From CAYPXJ01 sp964414595 (GTDB lineage: Bacteria > Pseudomonadota > Alphaproteobacteria > Rickettsiales > CAIJLX01), in the NCBI GenBank assembly GCA_964414595.1, contig CAYPXJ010000005.1, forward strand, positions 3,476 through 67,475: a stretch of DNA of 64,000 nt. The letters are read 5' to 3'. Of the stretch, positions 19,116 through 27,018 are shown in pieces. The notes below the pieces were generated by a model that had not been told where the DNA came from, searched no databases, and saw nothing but the letters and a program-made list of their open reading frames with translations. Position 1 is the first letter of the stretch, and every line of letters begins with the position of its first letter. The position numbers and the translations under genes are program-made.

Positions 19116-20652
19116 CTTTCGTACGAGGAGTTGAGATGAGTATATTTCCGGTCATCTCGGTCGGAATGTCAAGCCCCATCGTGTGTAGCACGGTAGGCGC
19201 GAGGTCGGCGAGTGTGCCATTTTTGAGTTGAGTACCTGCCGGCAAGCCAAGGGCTACTAGCGGAACTAGATTAAGTGTATGCTGCGTATGCGCAACGCGA
19301 TTGTCATCGTCGTACATTTCTTCTGCATTACCATGATCTGCCGTGATAAATAGCGTGCCGCCTGAGGTGGAAACCGCTTCGGCAACGCGTCCAAGTGCTT
19401 TGTCTACAGCTTCTACAGCCTTAGTAGCAGCTGTAAGATCGCCAGTATGGCCGACCATGTCTGTATTGGCATAATTCACAACGATTAAATCAAATTTACC
19501 TGAGCGAATCGCCTCAACGAGCTTATCTGTCAGTTCAACGGAGGACATTTCCGGTTGCAGATCATAAGTTGCTACTTTGGGTGAGGGGATAAGAATACGT
19601 TCTTCATTAGGGTAGGGAGCTTCCCTGCCACCATTAAAAAAGAATGTGACATGTGCATATTTTTCTGTTTCAGCAATACGTAGCTGCGATTTGCCACTTC
19701 GTGCAATGATTTCCCCTAGCATATTTGCCAAGGATTGTGGCGCAAAGAGCGTGGCAAGATGCGCATTTAACTGCTCCGAATATTCCACCATGCCAATCGC
19801 CTTGGAGAAGTGAATTTTCTTCTGACGCGCAAAGCCCTTAAAGTCTTCAAACAGCAAACTGATAAGTAATTGGCGTGCCCGGTCTGCACGGAAATTGGCC
19901 ATTAAAATCGCATCACCGTCTTGCAGGCCTTTGTAAGTGCCAATCGTAGCAGGCACAAGGAATTCATCAGTAATATCAGCTTCGTAACTGGCCTCAATCG
20001 CCTCCACGGCGTTTTTGAAATTCGGTCCCGTCGCCTGAACGATAGCGAGATACGCTTTTTCTAACCTTTCCCATCGTTGATCCCTATCCATGGAATAATA
20101 ACGTCCACTAATTGTAGCAATATGAACATGCTCTAATTTCTTGCTCAGCGCACTTAAATCACGCACAAAATCTGCGCCACTATTGGGTGGAGTATCGCGC
20201 CCATCGGTAAAAATATGTAGGTACGTTGTAACGCCGGCATCATTGGCAAGCCGCAGCAACGTTTGAATATGACGAATATGCGCGTGCACGCCACCATCGG
20301 AACAAAGACCCATAATATGCAGCGATTTTTTGCTCGCTTTCAGAGCGGCGAAAACCTCAGTCAGTATGGGGTGATTTTTTAGGCTACCATCAGCGATAGC
20401 TTGGTCGATGCGCGGCAAATCTTGCATAATAATACGACCGCTGCCGATCGTCATATGCCCAACCTCGGAATTGCCCATTTGGCCTTCGGGCAAGCCAACA
20501 TCAAGCCCCGATGTCCCGATAAGACTGTGGGGCAAAGAGTGCATAAAACGATCCCAGTTGGGCGTATGTGCAGCAGCGATAGCGTTATGCTTAGACTCAG
20601 GGCGGTGGCCCCAGCCATCTAAAATGCACAAAACTGCAGGTTGTTTAGCCAT
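19099..20652 (-). CDS. gpmI: 2,3-bisphosphoglycerate-independent phosphoglycerate mutase
   Basis: This Mn-dependent glycolytic enzyme interconverts 3- and 2-phosphoglycerate. At 517 residues it has family length. It shows the N-terminal metal site LCILDGWGHRP, the catalytic serine motif GQMGNSEVGHMTIGSGR, HAHIRHIQ, FTDGRDTPPNSG, NFRADRARQL and C-terminal ITADHGNAEEM. I took the ATG at 20652 (MAKQPAV) over an upstream in-frame ATG at 20676. It is in the middle of the long minus-strand series, between rlmH and ctpA. Confidence 0.96.
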   Translation of the reverse strand: MAKQPAVLCILDGWGHRPESKHNAIAAAHTPNWDRFMHSLPHSLIGTSGLDVGLPEGQMGNSEVGHMTIGSGRIIMQDLPRIDQAIADGSLKNHPILTEVFAALKASKKSLHIMGLCSDGGVHAHIRHIQTLLRLANDAGVTTYLHIFTDGRDTPPNSGADFVRDLSALSKKLEHVHIATISGRYYSMDRDQRWERLEKAYLAIVQATGPNFKNAVEAIEASYEADITDEFLVPATIGTYKGLQDGDAILMANFRADRARQLLISLLFEDFKGFARQKKIHFSKAIGMVEYSEQLNAHLATLFAPQSLANMLGEIIARSGKSQLRIAETEKYAHVTFFFNGGREAPYPNEERILIPSPKVATYDLQPEMSSVELTDKLVEAIRSGKFDLIVVNYANTDMVGHTGDLTAATKAVEAVDKALGRVAEAVSTSGGTLFITADHGNAEEMYDDDNRVAHTQHTLNLVPLVALGLPAGTQLKNGTLADLAPTVLHTMGLDIPTEMTGNILISTPRTKDVAHA

Positions 20653-20702
20653 ACGATTCCCAGACCGCCTGAGCATAGCGGGAATTCTTTATTTTTCAAG
20701 CG

Positions 20703-21158
20703 CTAAGCACGATGGTAGGGATGATTCTGTAATTGCGTATAGGCACGGTAAATTTGCTCAATTAGCATCACACGTACCAACATATGCGGCCAAGTCATGG
20801 TGCCGAGGGAAAGTACCATATCGGCCTCTTGGACAATCTCAGGTAAAAGTCCATCAGCTCCGCCGATAAAGAAGGTGATTTCGGGATAATCGTGCTGCAG
20901 TTTTTTGAGGTGACCCGCCAGCGCTTCGCTGCTTATTTGTTTTCCGCGACCATCAAGCGCAATGCGGTAAGATTTTTTGGCAGCTGCGGCTTTAAGCAAA
21001 TTCGCTTCTTCGCCCATACGTTGCGGTGTTGCGCCGGCTTTTCGCGCTTCAACTTCCTTTAGCGTCACCTTCCAGGGAATGCGTTTGGCATAATCTTCCC
21101 AGAGCGCTTTTTCGTACTGGCTGCGAAAGCGCCCAACCGATGCCACAGTAATTTTCAT
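20703..21158 (-). CDS. rlmH: 23S rRNA pseudouridine-1915 N3-methyltransferase
   Basis: This 151-residue SPOUT methyltransferase acts on helix 69 of 23S rRNA in assembled ribosomes using S-adenosylmethionine. It has the N-terminal MKITVASVGR, the ALDGRGKQISSE segment, the FFIGGADGL knot region and the C-terminal LIEQIYRAYTQLQNHPYHR, which is nearly invariant in the family. It lies 6 bases after rsfS, the common bacterial pair. Confidence 0.96.
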   Translation of the reverse strand: MKITVASVGRFRSQYEKALWEDYAKRIPWKVTLKEVEARKAGATPQRMGEEANLLKAAAAKKSYRIALDGRGKQISSEALAGHLKKLQHDYPEITFFIGGADGLLPEIVQEADMVLSLGTMTWPHMLVRVMLIEQIYRAYTQLQNHPYHRA

Positions 21159-21164
21159 AGGAAA

Positions 21165-21539
21165 TTATAACGCGATTTCAGCGTGCGTATCTTCAAAATC
21201 GGCGGCCCAAATCTTCTCTAGATCATAATGTTCACGGGCTTCGCGTAAGAAGAGGTGCGTAATTACGAGGGGCGTATCCACTACTACCCAGTCACTGTTC
21301 GGAATACCTTCAACTCCGCTCTGCATGCCGATTTGCGCCACTTTTTCCTGTAAATGCCGCGCCATGGACGCAAGGTGACGCTGTGATGTTGCCGAGGCAA
21401 TCACCATGTAATCGGCCATATCGCTTTTACCGTCCAGATTGATGAGAGAGATATGCTGCGCCTTATCTTGATCGAGTGAGCGCAGAATTATACTACGCAA
21501 AACATCTGGGGCGGTGTTACGGTGGAGCGCTTTAATCAC
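21165..21539 (-). CDS. rsfS: Ribosomal silencing factor
   Basis: This 124-residue Iojap/DUF143 protein binds uL14 on the 50S subunit and blocks subunit joining when nutrients run out. Typical segments are DKAQHISLINLDGKSDMADYM, ATSQRHLASMARHL, GIPNSDWVVVDTPLVITHLF and YDLEKIW. It heads the minus-strand gene series that runs without larger gaps to 11.3 kb. The promoter probably lies in the 157 bases shared with divergent ribH. Confidence 0.95.
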   Translation of the reverse strand: MIKALHRNTAPDVLRSIILRSLDQDKAQHISLINLDGKSDMADYMVIASATSQRHLASMARHLQEKVAQIGMQSGVEGIPNSDWVVVDTPLVITHLFLREAREHYDLEKIWAADFEDTHAEIAL

Positions 21540-21696
21540 GCGACTCCTATGAAATGCAGCATTACTTGCATAAACAAATCATAGCGAAAATTCTAAAAGG
21601 GGTCAACGCTTATTCGCATGCTTTTCTGCACTTATTCTTATCAAGGAACGATAAATAGCAGTTGTTTGGTGCGGGAATTTCCCTATCTTATTTGGC

Positions 21697-22131
21697 ATGG
21701 TACATATTTTGATTGTAGAAAGTCGTTTTTACGAAGATATTGCAGATGCGATGTTAAAGGGAGCCACAGCGGAATTCGGTTCTCAGGATGCAACGTTTGA
21801 AGTGGTCACCGTGCCTGGTGCTTTCGAAATTCCTGCCGCGATTCGCTTTGCCCTCGCAGAAGCCCCAAAAAAATACGATGGTTTTTTAGCGTTAGGCTGC
21901 GTTATACGCGGCGAAACATCCCACTATGATTATGTTTGTGGGGAAAGTGCGCGAGGTCTCACCATGCTTGCACTGGAATACGGCGCCGCTATTGGATACG
22001 GCATTCTCACCTGTGAAAATATGGCGCAAGCCTGGGAGCGTGCCGACATTGCACGAGGTAATAAAGGAGCGGAGGCCGCCGCGGCTTGCTTACGTATGGT
22101 AGAGTTGCGGGAGCATTTTCGGGCCATATGA
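21697..22131 (+). CDS. ribH: 6,7-dimethyl-8-ribityllumazine synthase
   Basis: This enzyme condenses 5-amino-6-ribitylamino-uracil with dihydroxybutanone phosphate in riboflavin synthesis. It has 144 residues. Substrate-binding VPGAFEIPAA and GCVIRGETSHYDYV are present; the catalytic His is His76. CENMAQAWERA near the C-terminus is also typical. No other rib gene is nearby. The stop overlaps the next gene's ATG (ATGA), so that unrelated membrane protein is probably translationally coupled. Confidence 0.94.
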   Translation: MVHILIVESRFYEDIADAMLKGATAEFGSQDATFEVVTVPGAFEIPAAIRFALAEAPKKYDGFLALGCVIRGETSHYDYVCGESARGLTMLALEYGAAIGYGILTCENMAQAWERADIARGNKGAEAAAACLRMVELREHFRAI

Positions 22132-22562
22132 AGCGTGGAAAGAGGATTTCCGAAGGACCCGGCGAACGCATTTTCCGCATTTCGTATAAAAAATACATCA
22201 GACTCTATTTTGTTTTTCCACCGATCTTAGCGTGGGTGCTCACAGATAGTCTGAGGACTATAGAAGCTCTCATTACGATGCTTTTTATCGTCATCGCCAT
22301 GCACATGCTTTATGTGATGCGGCTTTATGATTATTTCGCGGTGGTGGTTGGAAGCGATGCCTTGAAGCTTTACAATCTTGTGGGTGACGAAGAGTTAATT
22401 GCATATAACGATTTGCTGGGTCCTTTTATAAAAGATTATTATGCTGTGAAATATTACACCTATGTCAGCGCTAAGCAGCCGCAAAAAAAACTTACCTTCA
22501 ATAATTTTATCGAAAAGCCGGAGGAATGCCTTGCGCTTATTTCATCGCGTATGGGTTCTTAG
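22128..22562 (+). CDS. Small membrane protein, unknown function
   Basis: I do not recognise this 144-residue protein. Two hydrophobic helices (about residues 24-40 and 45-65) are followed by a soluble tail with a GSDALKLYNLVGDEELIAYNDL stretch that resembles the PH-like tails of small bacterial membrane proteins. The start at 22128 gives the ATGA overlap with ribH. An upstream ATG at 22086 would lie well inside ribH. Its 3' end overlaps the first Sel1 lipoprotein by 32 bases. Confidence 0.7.
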   Translation: MKRGKRISEGPGERIFRISYKKYIRLYFVFPPILAWVLTDSLRTIEALITMLFIVIAMHMLYVMRLYDYFAVVVGSDALKLYNLVGDEELIAYNDLLGPFIKDYYAVKYYTYVSAKQPQKKLTFNNFIEKPEECLALISSRMGS

Positions 22563-23019
22563 CGCGTTTTTGATAATAACGGCAGCTTGTGAAACACAGG
22601 CCGAAAAATCCACTGCGGAAATACGCTACGAACGCGCTATGCAGGGTGATAAGCAGGCGCAATATGAATTGGCGCAAGCCTATTGCTGCGGATTTACTGC
22701 AGGTAAGGATAATCAGCAGGCCTTGAACTGGTGGTGTCAGTCCGCCCGTAATGGACACGCAGATTCACAATTTGAATTAGGCAGAATTTATCAGGTGGAT
22801 AATCTTTCGTTGGCGGCTGCAGAAAAATACCGCACGATGAGTATCAAACGCGATAATGTCGTAGCGCTGGCCTGGCATTTGTTAGCGGCAAAAAATGGCA
22901 ATGACGGCGCAAAGCGTTATGCAGCTTTATTAATGCAGTCGATGAATCGGGTTGAAAAGCAACAGGCTTATCAGCTATTAGCTGAACCAAGGAGTATTCC
23001 ATGCGGTCGTTCGGGTTAA
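22531..23019 (+). CDS. Sel1-repeat lipoprotein with YCCG motif (first of a pair)
   Basis: The start is a TTG at 22531, 6 bases after GGAGG (22520-22524). It gives a 162-residue protein with a lipoprotein signal peptide ending in ITAAC (Cys20). Sel1-like alpha-helical repeats follow: AQYELAQAYCCG, QALNWWCQSARNGHADSQFELGRIY and VALAWHLLAAKNGNDGAKRY. Such repeats mediate protein contacts. It is a paralogue of the next gene and shares its unusual Cys-Cys and Trp-Cys positions. The two overlap by 19 bases, consistent with tandem duplication. Confidence 0.75.
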   Translation: MRLFHRVWVLSAFLIITAACETQAEKSTAEIRYERAMQGDKQAQYELAQAYCCGFTAGKDNQQALNWWCQSARNGHADSQFELGRIYQVDNLSLAAAEKYRTMSIKRDNVVALAWHLLAAKNGNDGAKRYAALLMQSMNRVEKQQAYQLLAEPRSIPCGRSG

Positions 23020-23573
23020 CGTTAGTGATAGGTACATGCGTTTTGTTGAGCGCGTGCGATAAGCTTACAACATGGGGCAAAAACAACGTTCCTAATTATG
23101 TGGAGCGTGTGCAATGGACTGTACCTGGCGAATATAATAAAGATCCAGAGGCGCTTTACCGACTTGGTGAATCCTATTGCTGTGGCACCGATGCATTTCA
23201 TAGTAATCGCTTAGCTTTACGCTATTGGTGCATGGCAGCGCGTGAAGGTCAGCGGGATGCGATGTTTGAAGTCGGTCGCGTCTATGAACAACGTGAAGAG
23301 CGTTATACTATGATCGGTTCTGCGATCAAAAAAGATTGGCCGAAGGCGCGCGCAATGTACAGTATGGCAGTGAAAAACGGTCACGATGAGGCGGCTGGCT
23401 ATAAAAAATTAATGGAAAAGAAAATGACCTTTGATCAGTTGCAAATGGCCGAAAAATACGAGAAAGATTGGCCGAACGTAGCGTGCGGTATGAGCGATAA
23501 TCCTTGGAAAGATCCCGACAAAGACGTAGATATCGATGTGAAGCGCAAGGAAGCGGAACCGTTGATTCGCTAG
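23001..23573 (+). CDS. Sel1-repeat lipoprotein with YCCG motif (second of a pair)
   Basis: This 190-residue lipoprotein has a clear lipobox LLSAC (Cys19). The Sel1 region mirrors the preceding protein: ALYRLGESYCCG, LALRYWCMAAREGQRDAMFEVGRVYE and ARAMYSMAVKNGHDEAAGY. A charged tail ends in PDKDVDIDVKRKEAE. The shared Cys residues in both copies suggest a structural disulfide or metal site, which is inference. The last 4 bases overlap the convergent dam gene. Confidence 0.8.
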   Translation: MRSFGLTLVIGTCVLLSACDKLTTWGKNNVPNYVERVQWTVPGEYNKDPEALYRLGESYCCGTDAFHSNRLALRYWCMAAREGQRDAMFEVGRVYEQREERYTMIGSAIKKDWPKARAMYSMAVKNGHDEAAGYKKLMEKKMTFDQLQMAEKYEKDWPNVACGMSDNPWKDPDKDVDIDVKRKEAEPLIR

Positions 23574-24391
23574 GAACTATAATTACGTACAATTACTTCC
23601 TGCACTTTTCCCCGGCTTTCTTTTTTGGCGTTGATGACACGCGTCGCAGAAACTTCTTCAATCGTATAACCTTTATAAATTTCATAAATCGTAGGTGATG
23701 CGGGGCTGGAAAGCATAAATTTCACGCCCTTTTTATGAAGTTCATTGCACATATCGCGCAGCACTAGCTGTTCTTTCATGGAAAAGCCGTCTTTGGTGTA
23801 GGAAGTAAATTTAGCGGTTTTACTAACGGGAAGATAGGGCGGGTCAAAATAAATGAAGTCACCCGCTTTAGCTACTGCCCCCGCAATGGTAAATTCCGCA
23901 CAAACAAGCTCAATCTGTTGTAACGCTCTAGAACACGCGCGTAAATTTTCCTTATCGCAAATCACTGCGCTTTTATTATTGCCATAAGGCACATTGAAAT
24001 GGCCCTTTTTATTCACGCGGTACAAACCATTATAGCAAGTTTTATTCAGATAAATAAAACGGCTCGCTTTCCGCACATCATTCCAAAATGTATAATCTGC
24101 GCTACGATCGACATCGCGAAGCTTGATGTAATAGCTTTGTGTATTTTCGTGGCGACTCAAATCAGAAATCAATGCCTCTACTTTATCGCGCACCACACGA
24201 TAAGCATTTAAGAGTTCTACGTTACTATCAGCCAGATACGCATGATGCGGTGTAAGTGCAAAAAAGAGTGCGCCACCGCCTAGGAAAGGCTCGTAGTAGC
24301 GGTTATATTCTTTGGGCAGACGCTTCTTCAGCTCGGCGATGAGTTGCCGTTTGCCACCTGCCCATTTCACAAATGGTCTTGGCGATTCCAT
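23570..24391 (-). CDS. dam: DNA adenine methylase (Dam/D12 class)
   Basis: This is a 273-residue N6-adenine methyltransferase, probably of GATC. It has PFVKWAGGKRQL (AdoMet motif I region), YYEPFLGGGALFFAL, the N-x-x-F-N-VPYG stretch NVPYGNNK and catalytic DPPYLPV. The start is uncertain between ATGs at 24397 and 24391; homology begins right after the second. It follows the S24 repressor by 46 bases on the same strand. Alphaproteobacteria normally rely on CcrM (GANTC), so a solitary Dam beside a phage-type repressor hints at horizontal acquisition. Confidence 0.9.
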   Translation of the reverse strand: MESPRPFVKWAGGKRQLIAELKKRLPKEYNRYYEPFLGGGALFFALTPHHAYLADSNVELLNAYRVVRDKVEALISDLSRHENTQSYYIKLRDVDRSADYTFWNDVRKASRFIYLNKTCYNGLYRVNKKGHFNVPYGNNKSAVICDKENLRACSRALQQIELVCAEFTIAGAVAKAGDFIYFDPPYLPVSKTAKFTSYTKDGFSMKEQLVLRDMCNELHKKGVKFMLSSPASPTIYEIYKGYTIEEVSATRVINAKKESRGKVQEVIVRNYSS

Positions 24392-24437
24392 ACACATATC
24401 TAGCCAATACAGCACCCTATTGACCAGAGTTAATTTT

Positions 24438-25064
24438 TTATGCGGGGACCAATGCGCGGCTAAACCACACGACACGGCCAAGAATATGCGCCTCGCTTGC
24501 CTGCACGTAACGCGGGGGTTCCAGAACATTATCGCGTGTTAAACGCAGCATACCATGTCGGCTAGAGGAAATTTCGACGCGCATTAAATGTAGGCGCCCT
24601 TCTTCCTCCACCATAAAAATGCCAGATTTTTGAATGCGCCTATCTTTTAAATTTACCAGCACTGTATCTCCCTTCATCAGATAAGGCTCCATGGAGTCAT
24701 CGGTCACAAGCCAGCTCTGCATGGAAGTGGGGTTCACCTGAAAATAATCACGTATCCATCCGGAAGAAAAAATATCCTTGTCTGAATCGTTCTCGGGCGG
24801 GAATCCCGCGCGCGGTAGGGGCGTATTTACCCCATGTAATAAATACTGGACCGAAACATGCAGCACTTCGGCCACTGCGGCAAGTTTGTGGGAGGTGGGA
24901 TTGGCAGATTTACCGCTCAAAATGTCATATACGAAGGATTTTCCAACCCGGGCACGCTCTGCCAGTTGGCGAGCATTAATGCCTCGCTTTTCCATGATAG
25001 TGCGAAGACGCGCAATCATCGCGCGGTTTGCACTAGAGGGTGTAAATATCGTACTACGCATCAA
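24438..25064 (-). CDS. HTH-XRE/S24 repressor, cI/LexA fold, catalytic Lys missing
   Basis: The protein has 208 residues. The N-terminal Cro/cI helix-turn-helix spans residues 17-72 (NARQLAERARVGKSFVYDILSG). The C-terminal S24 domain is from about 115, with Ser124 in VTDDSMEPYLMKGDTVLV. The position of the catalytic Lys in LexA (VKRL) reads LMRV here (Met161), so self-cleavage is unlikely. Such proteins bind operators as dimers. It could control dam downstream or divergent chpT 104 bases away. The start could also be the ATG at 25019. Confidence 0.85.
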   Translation of the reverse strand: MMRSTIFTPSSANRAMIARLRTIMEKRGINARQLAERARVGKSFVYDILSGKSANPTSHKLAAVAEVLHVSVQYLLHGVNTPLPRAGFPPENDSDKDIFSSGWIRDYFQVNPTSMQSWLVTDDSMEPYLMKGDTVLVNLKDRRIQKSGIFMVEEEGRLHLMRVEISSSRHGMLRLTRDNVLEPPRYVQASEAHILGRVVWFSRALVPA

Positions 25065-25161
25065 TTACTTGGCATTCGTTGCAAAAAAAGCTAACGATTG
25101 TTGAATGAAACAGGAACGGCGCACAGCGTTCGCGCGCAATGTAGCAGAAAAAAAAAGATGT

Positions 25162-25176
25162 TCAACTAATGGTTGA
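25162..25176. promoter_or_regulatory. Short inverted repeat across the chpT start
   Basis: TCAAC (25162-25166) and GTTGA (25172-25176) form a perfect 5-base inverted repeat with a 5-base centre that covers the chpT ATG. It lies about 100 bases from the divergent repressor gene and could be an operator, but arms this short often arise by chance. Confidence 0.2.
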
Positions 25177-25789
25177 TTATAAAAAAAATAATACAATTTC
25201 CCTAATGGTGACCAAATTATGCCATGATTTGGCTGGACCTCTAGGAGGGCTTGCTAACGGCTTGGATTATTTGGAAGAATCCCTTTCGGATAACACCGGC
25301 GGCGATATGCTTGCACAGTCGGTGGACTTGCTGAAACTGAGTGCTGGAGAGGCGACGGCAAGGTTAAAATTCTTCCGTCAGGCCTATGGCGTAGTGGGTG
25401 ATAGAGCCCTGGAAGCGGAGCAAGCCCGACAAATTGTTGAGGATTTGATTGCACAAACGAAAATCAAACTTATTTGGCAGTCTGTGCCTGCGGCACTTCC
25501 TGCGCCCCATTACCAAATGCTACTTCAGGCATGCGGTTTAATGACCACGGTGCTGATTTATGGAGGCGATATGGAAGTTATCGCCGATAATAGGGGAATT
25601 CATATTATTGGCCGACATTCAAAATACCATCTTGAGCCCTCTGTAGAGCAAGCCATAGCAGGTTCGATACTTGCTGAAGAGCCGCGCACGATTCAGGCCG
25701 CATTGTGCGCAGCATTAGTGGAAGAGGAGGGTTGGAAGCTCGCGGTTATAAAAAACAATCAAAGTATAGAGTTAAAATTACATGGCTGA
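25169..25789 (+). CDS. chpT: Histidine phosphotransferase ChpT
   Basis: This 206-residue protein resembles a histidine kinase without ATP binding. A DHp helical hairpin has phospho-acceptor His19 in KLCHDLAGPLGGLANGLDYL, followed by ARLKFFRQAYG and a degenerate ATPase-like domain. ChpT dimers relay phosphate from CckA to CtrA and CpdR in the alphaproteobacterial cell-cycle and motility pathway. Here it opens a five-gene signalling run and overlaps the CheW-REC gene by 8 bases. CtrA boxes elsewhere in the window fit an active CtrA pathway. The AT-rich leader shows no strong ribosome site. Confidence 0.85.
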   Translation: MVDYKKNNTISLMVTKLCHDLAGPLGGLANGLDYLEESLSDNTGGDMLAQSVDLLKLSAGEATARLKFFRQAYGVVGDRALEAEQARQIVEDLIAQTKIKLIWQSVPAALPAPHYQMLLQACGLMTTVLIYGGDMEVIADNRGIHIIGRHSKYHLEPSVEQAIAGSILAEEPRTIQAALCAALVEEEGWKLAVIKNNQSIELKLHG

Positions 25790-26561
25790 GCAATACGTTC
25801 TTTTTTACACGCAGGACGGCATACTTGCAGCCGCTCCTGCTTCAGCTGTGATTAAATTTTTGCTGATAAACTCTGCAGAACTAACATCTGAAGAGGGTCG
25901 TTATGTTGTGCATAAAAATGATAAAAAGATCATAATTCATGCGCCTGATCAGGCCCGTATGCTGCAATCTTCTAACAGCCTCGAAGTGATTGTGTATCAG
26001 CAGGCAGAGCAGCTGTACGGCATGGTTATAGATGAAATTCTTGATATCGTTTCTTCATTACCAACAGAAGCAAAGCTTTTTGAGCTTCGTTATTTACTTC
26101 AGTCAGAAACCATTATTGAAGAAAGTAATGTAAAAATTAACGAACCGGAAGAAGCGGAGAAACCCGAGAAACCGCTTGAAAAATATGTTTATAAAGGTCC
26201 GGAATCTAACCATATACTCTTAATAACCCCGAACCCCTTCTTTCGTAAATTAATGCAACCTATTTTGGAAAATGCCGGTTTTAAAGTTACGGCAAAAGAA
26301 ACAGCAGCGGACACACTGGATTGGCTGGCAGAAGGTTCCATTCCTGCCGCGATTTTATTGGATTTGGATGTGCCCCATATTCAACACGATCAGTTTATTA
26401 CAGCCTGCCGTGATATCACGCGCTGTGAAGGTTTGCCTGTCATTGCTTTAGCGGGTGAAGCATCGCCAAAAATAGAGTCTGATTTACTCTTCACAACGGT
26501 ATCGAAATCCGATCGCACGCAACTATTGGAAGCCTTAGCAGCCCAGCCTCTTGCTGCATGA
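25782..26561 (+). CDS. CheW-like domain fused to a receiver domain (CheV-like)
   Basis: The protein has 259 residues. Residues 1-115 are a CheW-type adaptor (EQYVLFYTQDGILAAAPASAV, EVIVYQQAEQLYGMVIDEILDIV). A Glu/Lys/Pro-rich linker follows, then a receiver domain from about residue 143 with LLDLDVPH as the likely phospho-Asp site. This is the order of CheV, and also of the P5-REC end of hybrid CheA kinases. CheW domains dock CheA to chemoreceptors. Since chpT precedes it with an 8-base overlap, the pair could be a reduced, split CheA-like unit. Confidence 0.75.
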   Translation: MAEQYVLFYTQDGILAAAPASAVIKFLLINSAELTSEEGRYVVHKNDKKIIIHAPDQARMLQSSNSLEVIVYQQAEQLYGMVIDEILDIVSSLPTEAKLFELRYLLQSETIIEESNVKINEPEEAEKPEKPLEKYVYKGPESNHILLITPNPFFRKLMQPILENAGFKVTAKETAADTLDWLAEGSIPAAILLDLDVPHIQHDQFITACRDITRCEGLPVIALAGEASPKIESDLLFTTVSKSDRTQLLEALAAQPLAA

Positions 26562-26617
26562 GTTGAAAATCTCCTTATTTTAGCGTATGTTGGCTTTTTA
26601 AGAGCAGGTAGTTCTTC

Positions 26618-26992
26618 ATGCGAAAATTATGTCTCGTTATTGACGATTCCCGTGTAGTGCGCGGCTTTGTGCGCAAGATTGTCGAAGGTTTTGGCCTCGA
26701 TGTGCGAGAAGCCGAAGACACCAAAAATGCACTTAAAATGTGTGGGATGGAAACGCCCAAAGTCATCGTCCTCGATGCGGATATGGAAGATAATCCAACC
26801 GCAGAACTGATGTTAAAATTGCGGGAGACGGCAAAGTCTAAACCCATGAAACTCATTCTTTGCAGTACAGAAAATCAAAAAGAAAAAATACGGGAAGCCA
26901 TTGATGCAGGCGCAGATGAGTACATCATGAAGCCTTTTGATAAAGAAATTCTTCGCGGCAAATTTGAACTTCTAGGGCTACTAAGCACATAA
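26618..26992 (+). CDS. cheY: CheY-like single-domain response regulator
   Basis: This 124-residue receiver domain has VIDDSR with the acidic pair, phospho-acceptor Asp53 in VLDADMED, Ser/Thr switch in LCSTENQ and Lys in YIMKPFD. CheY proteins carry the signal from CheA to the flagellar switch. The substitution DAD-MED in place of the usual DxxMP is typical of the alphaproteobacterial CheY group. It lies 56 bases after CheW-REC and 26 bases before cheB. Confidence 0.87.
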   Translation: MRKLCLVIDDSRVVRGFVRKIVEGFGLDVREAEDTKNALKMCGMETPKVIVLDADMEDNPTAELMLKLRETAKSKPMKLILCSTENQKEKIREAIDAGADEYIMKPFDKEILRGKFELLGLLST

Positions 26993-27018
26993 ATTTTTCC
27001 TAACCTATCGAGAGAAAT

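Noticed and set aside
25150..25180. LexA-type GTTC-N7-GTTC operator near chpT
   Set aside because: Only one GTTC half is present; the second position reads GGTT.
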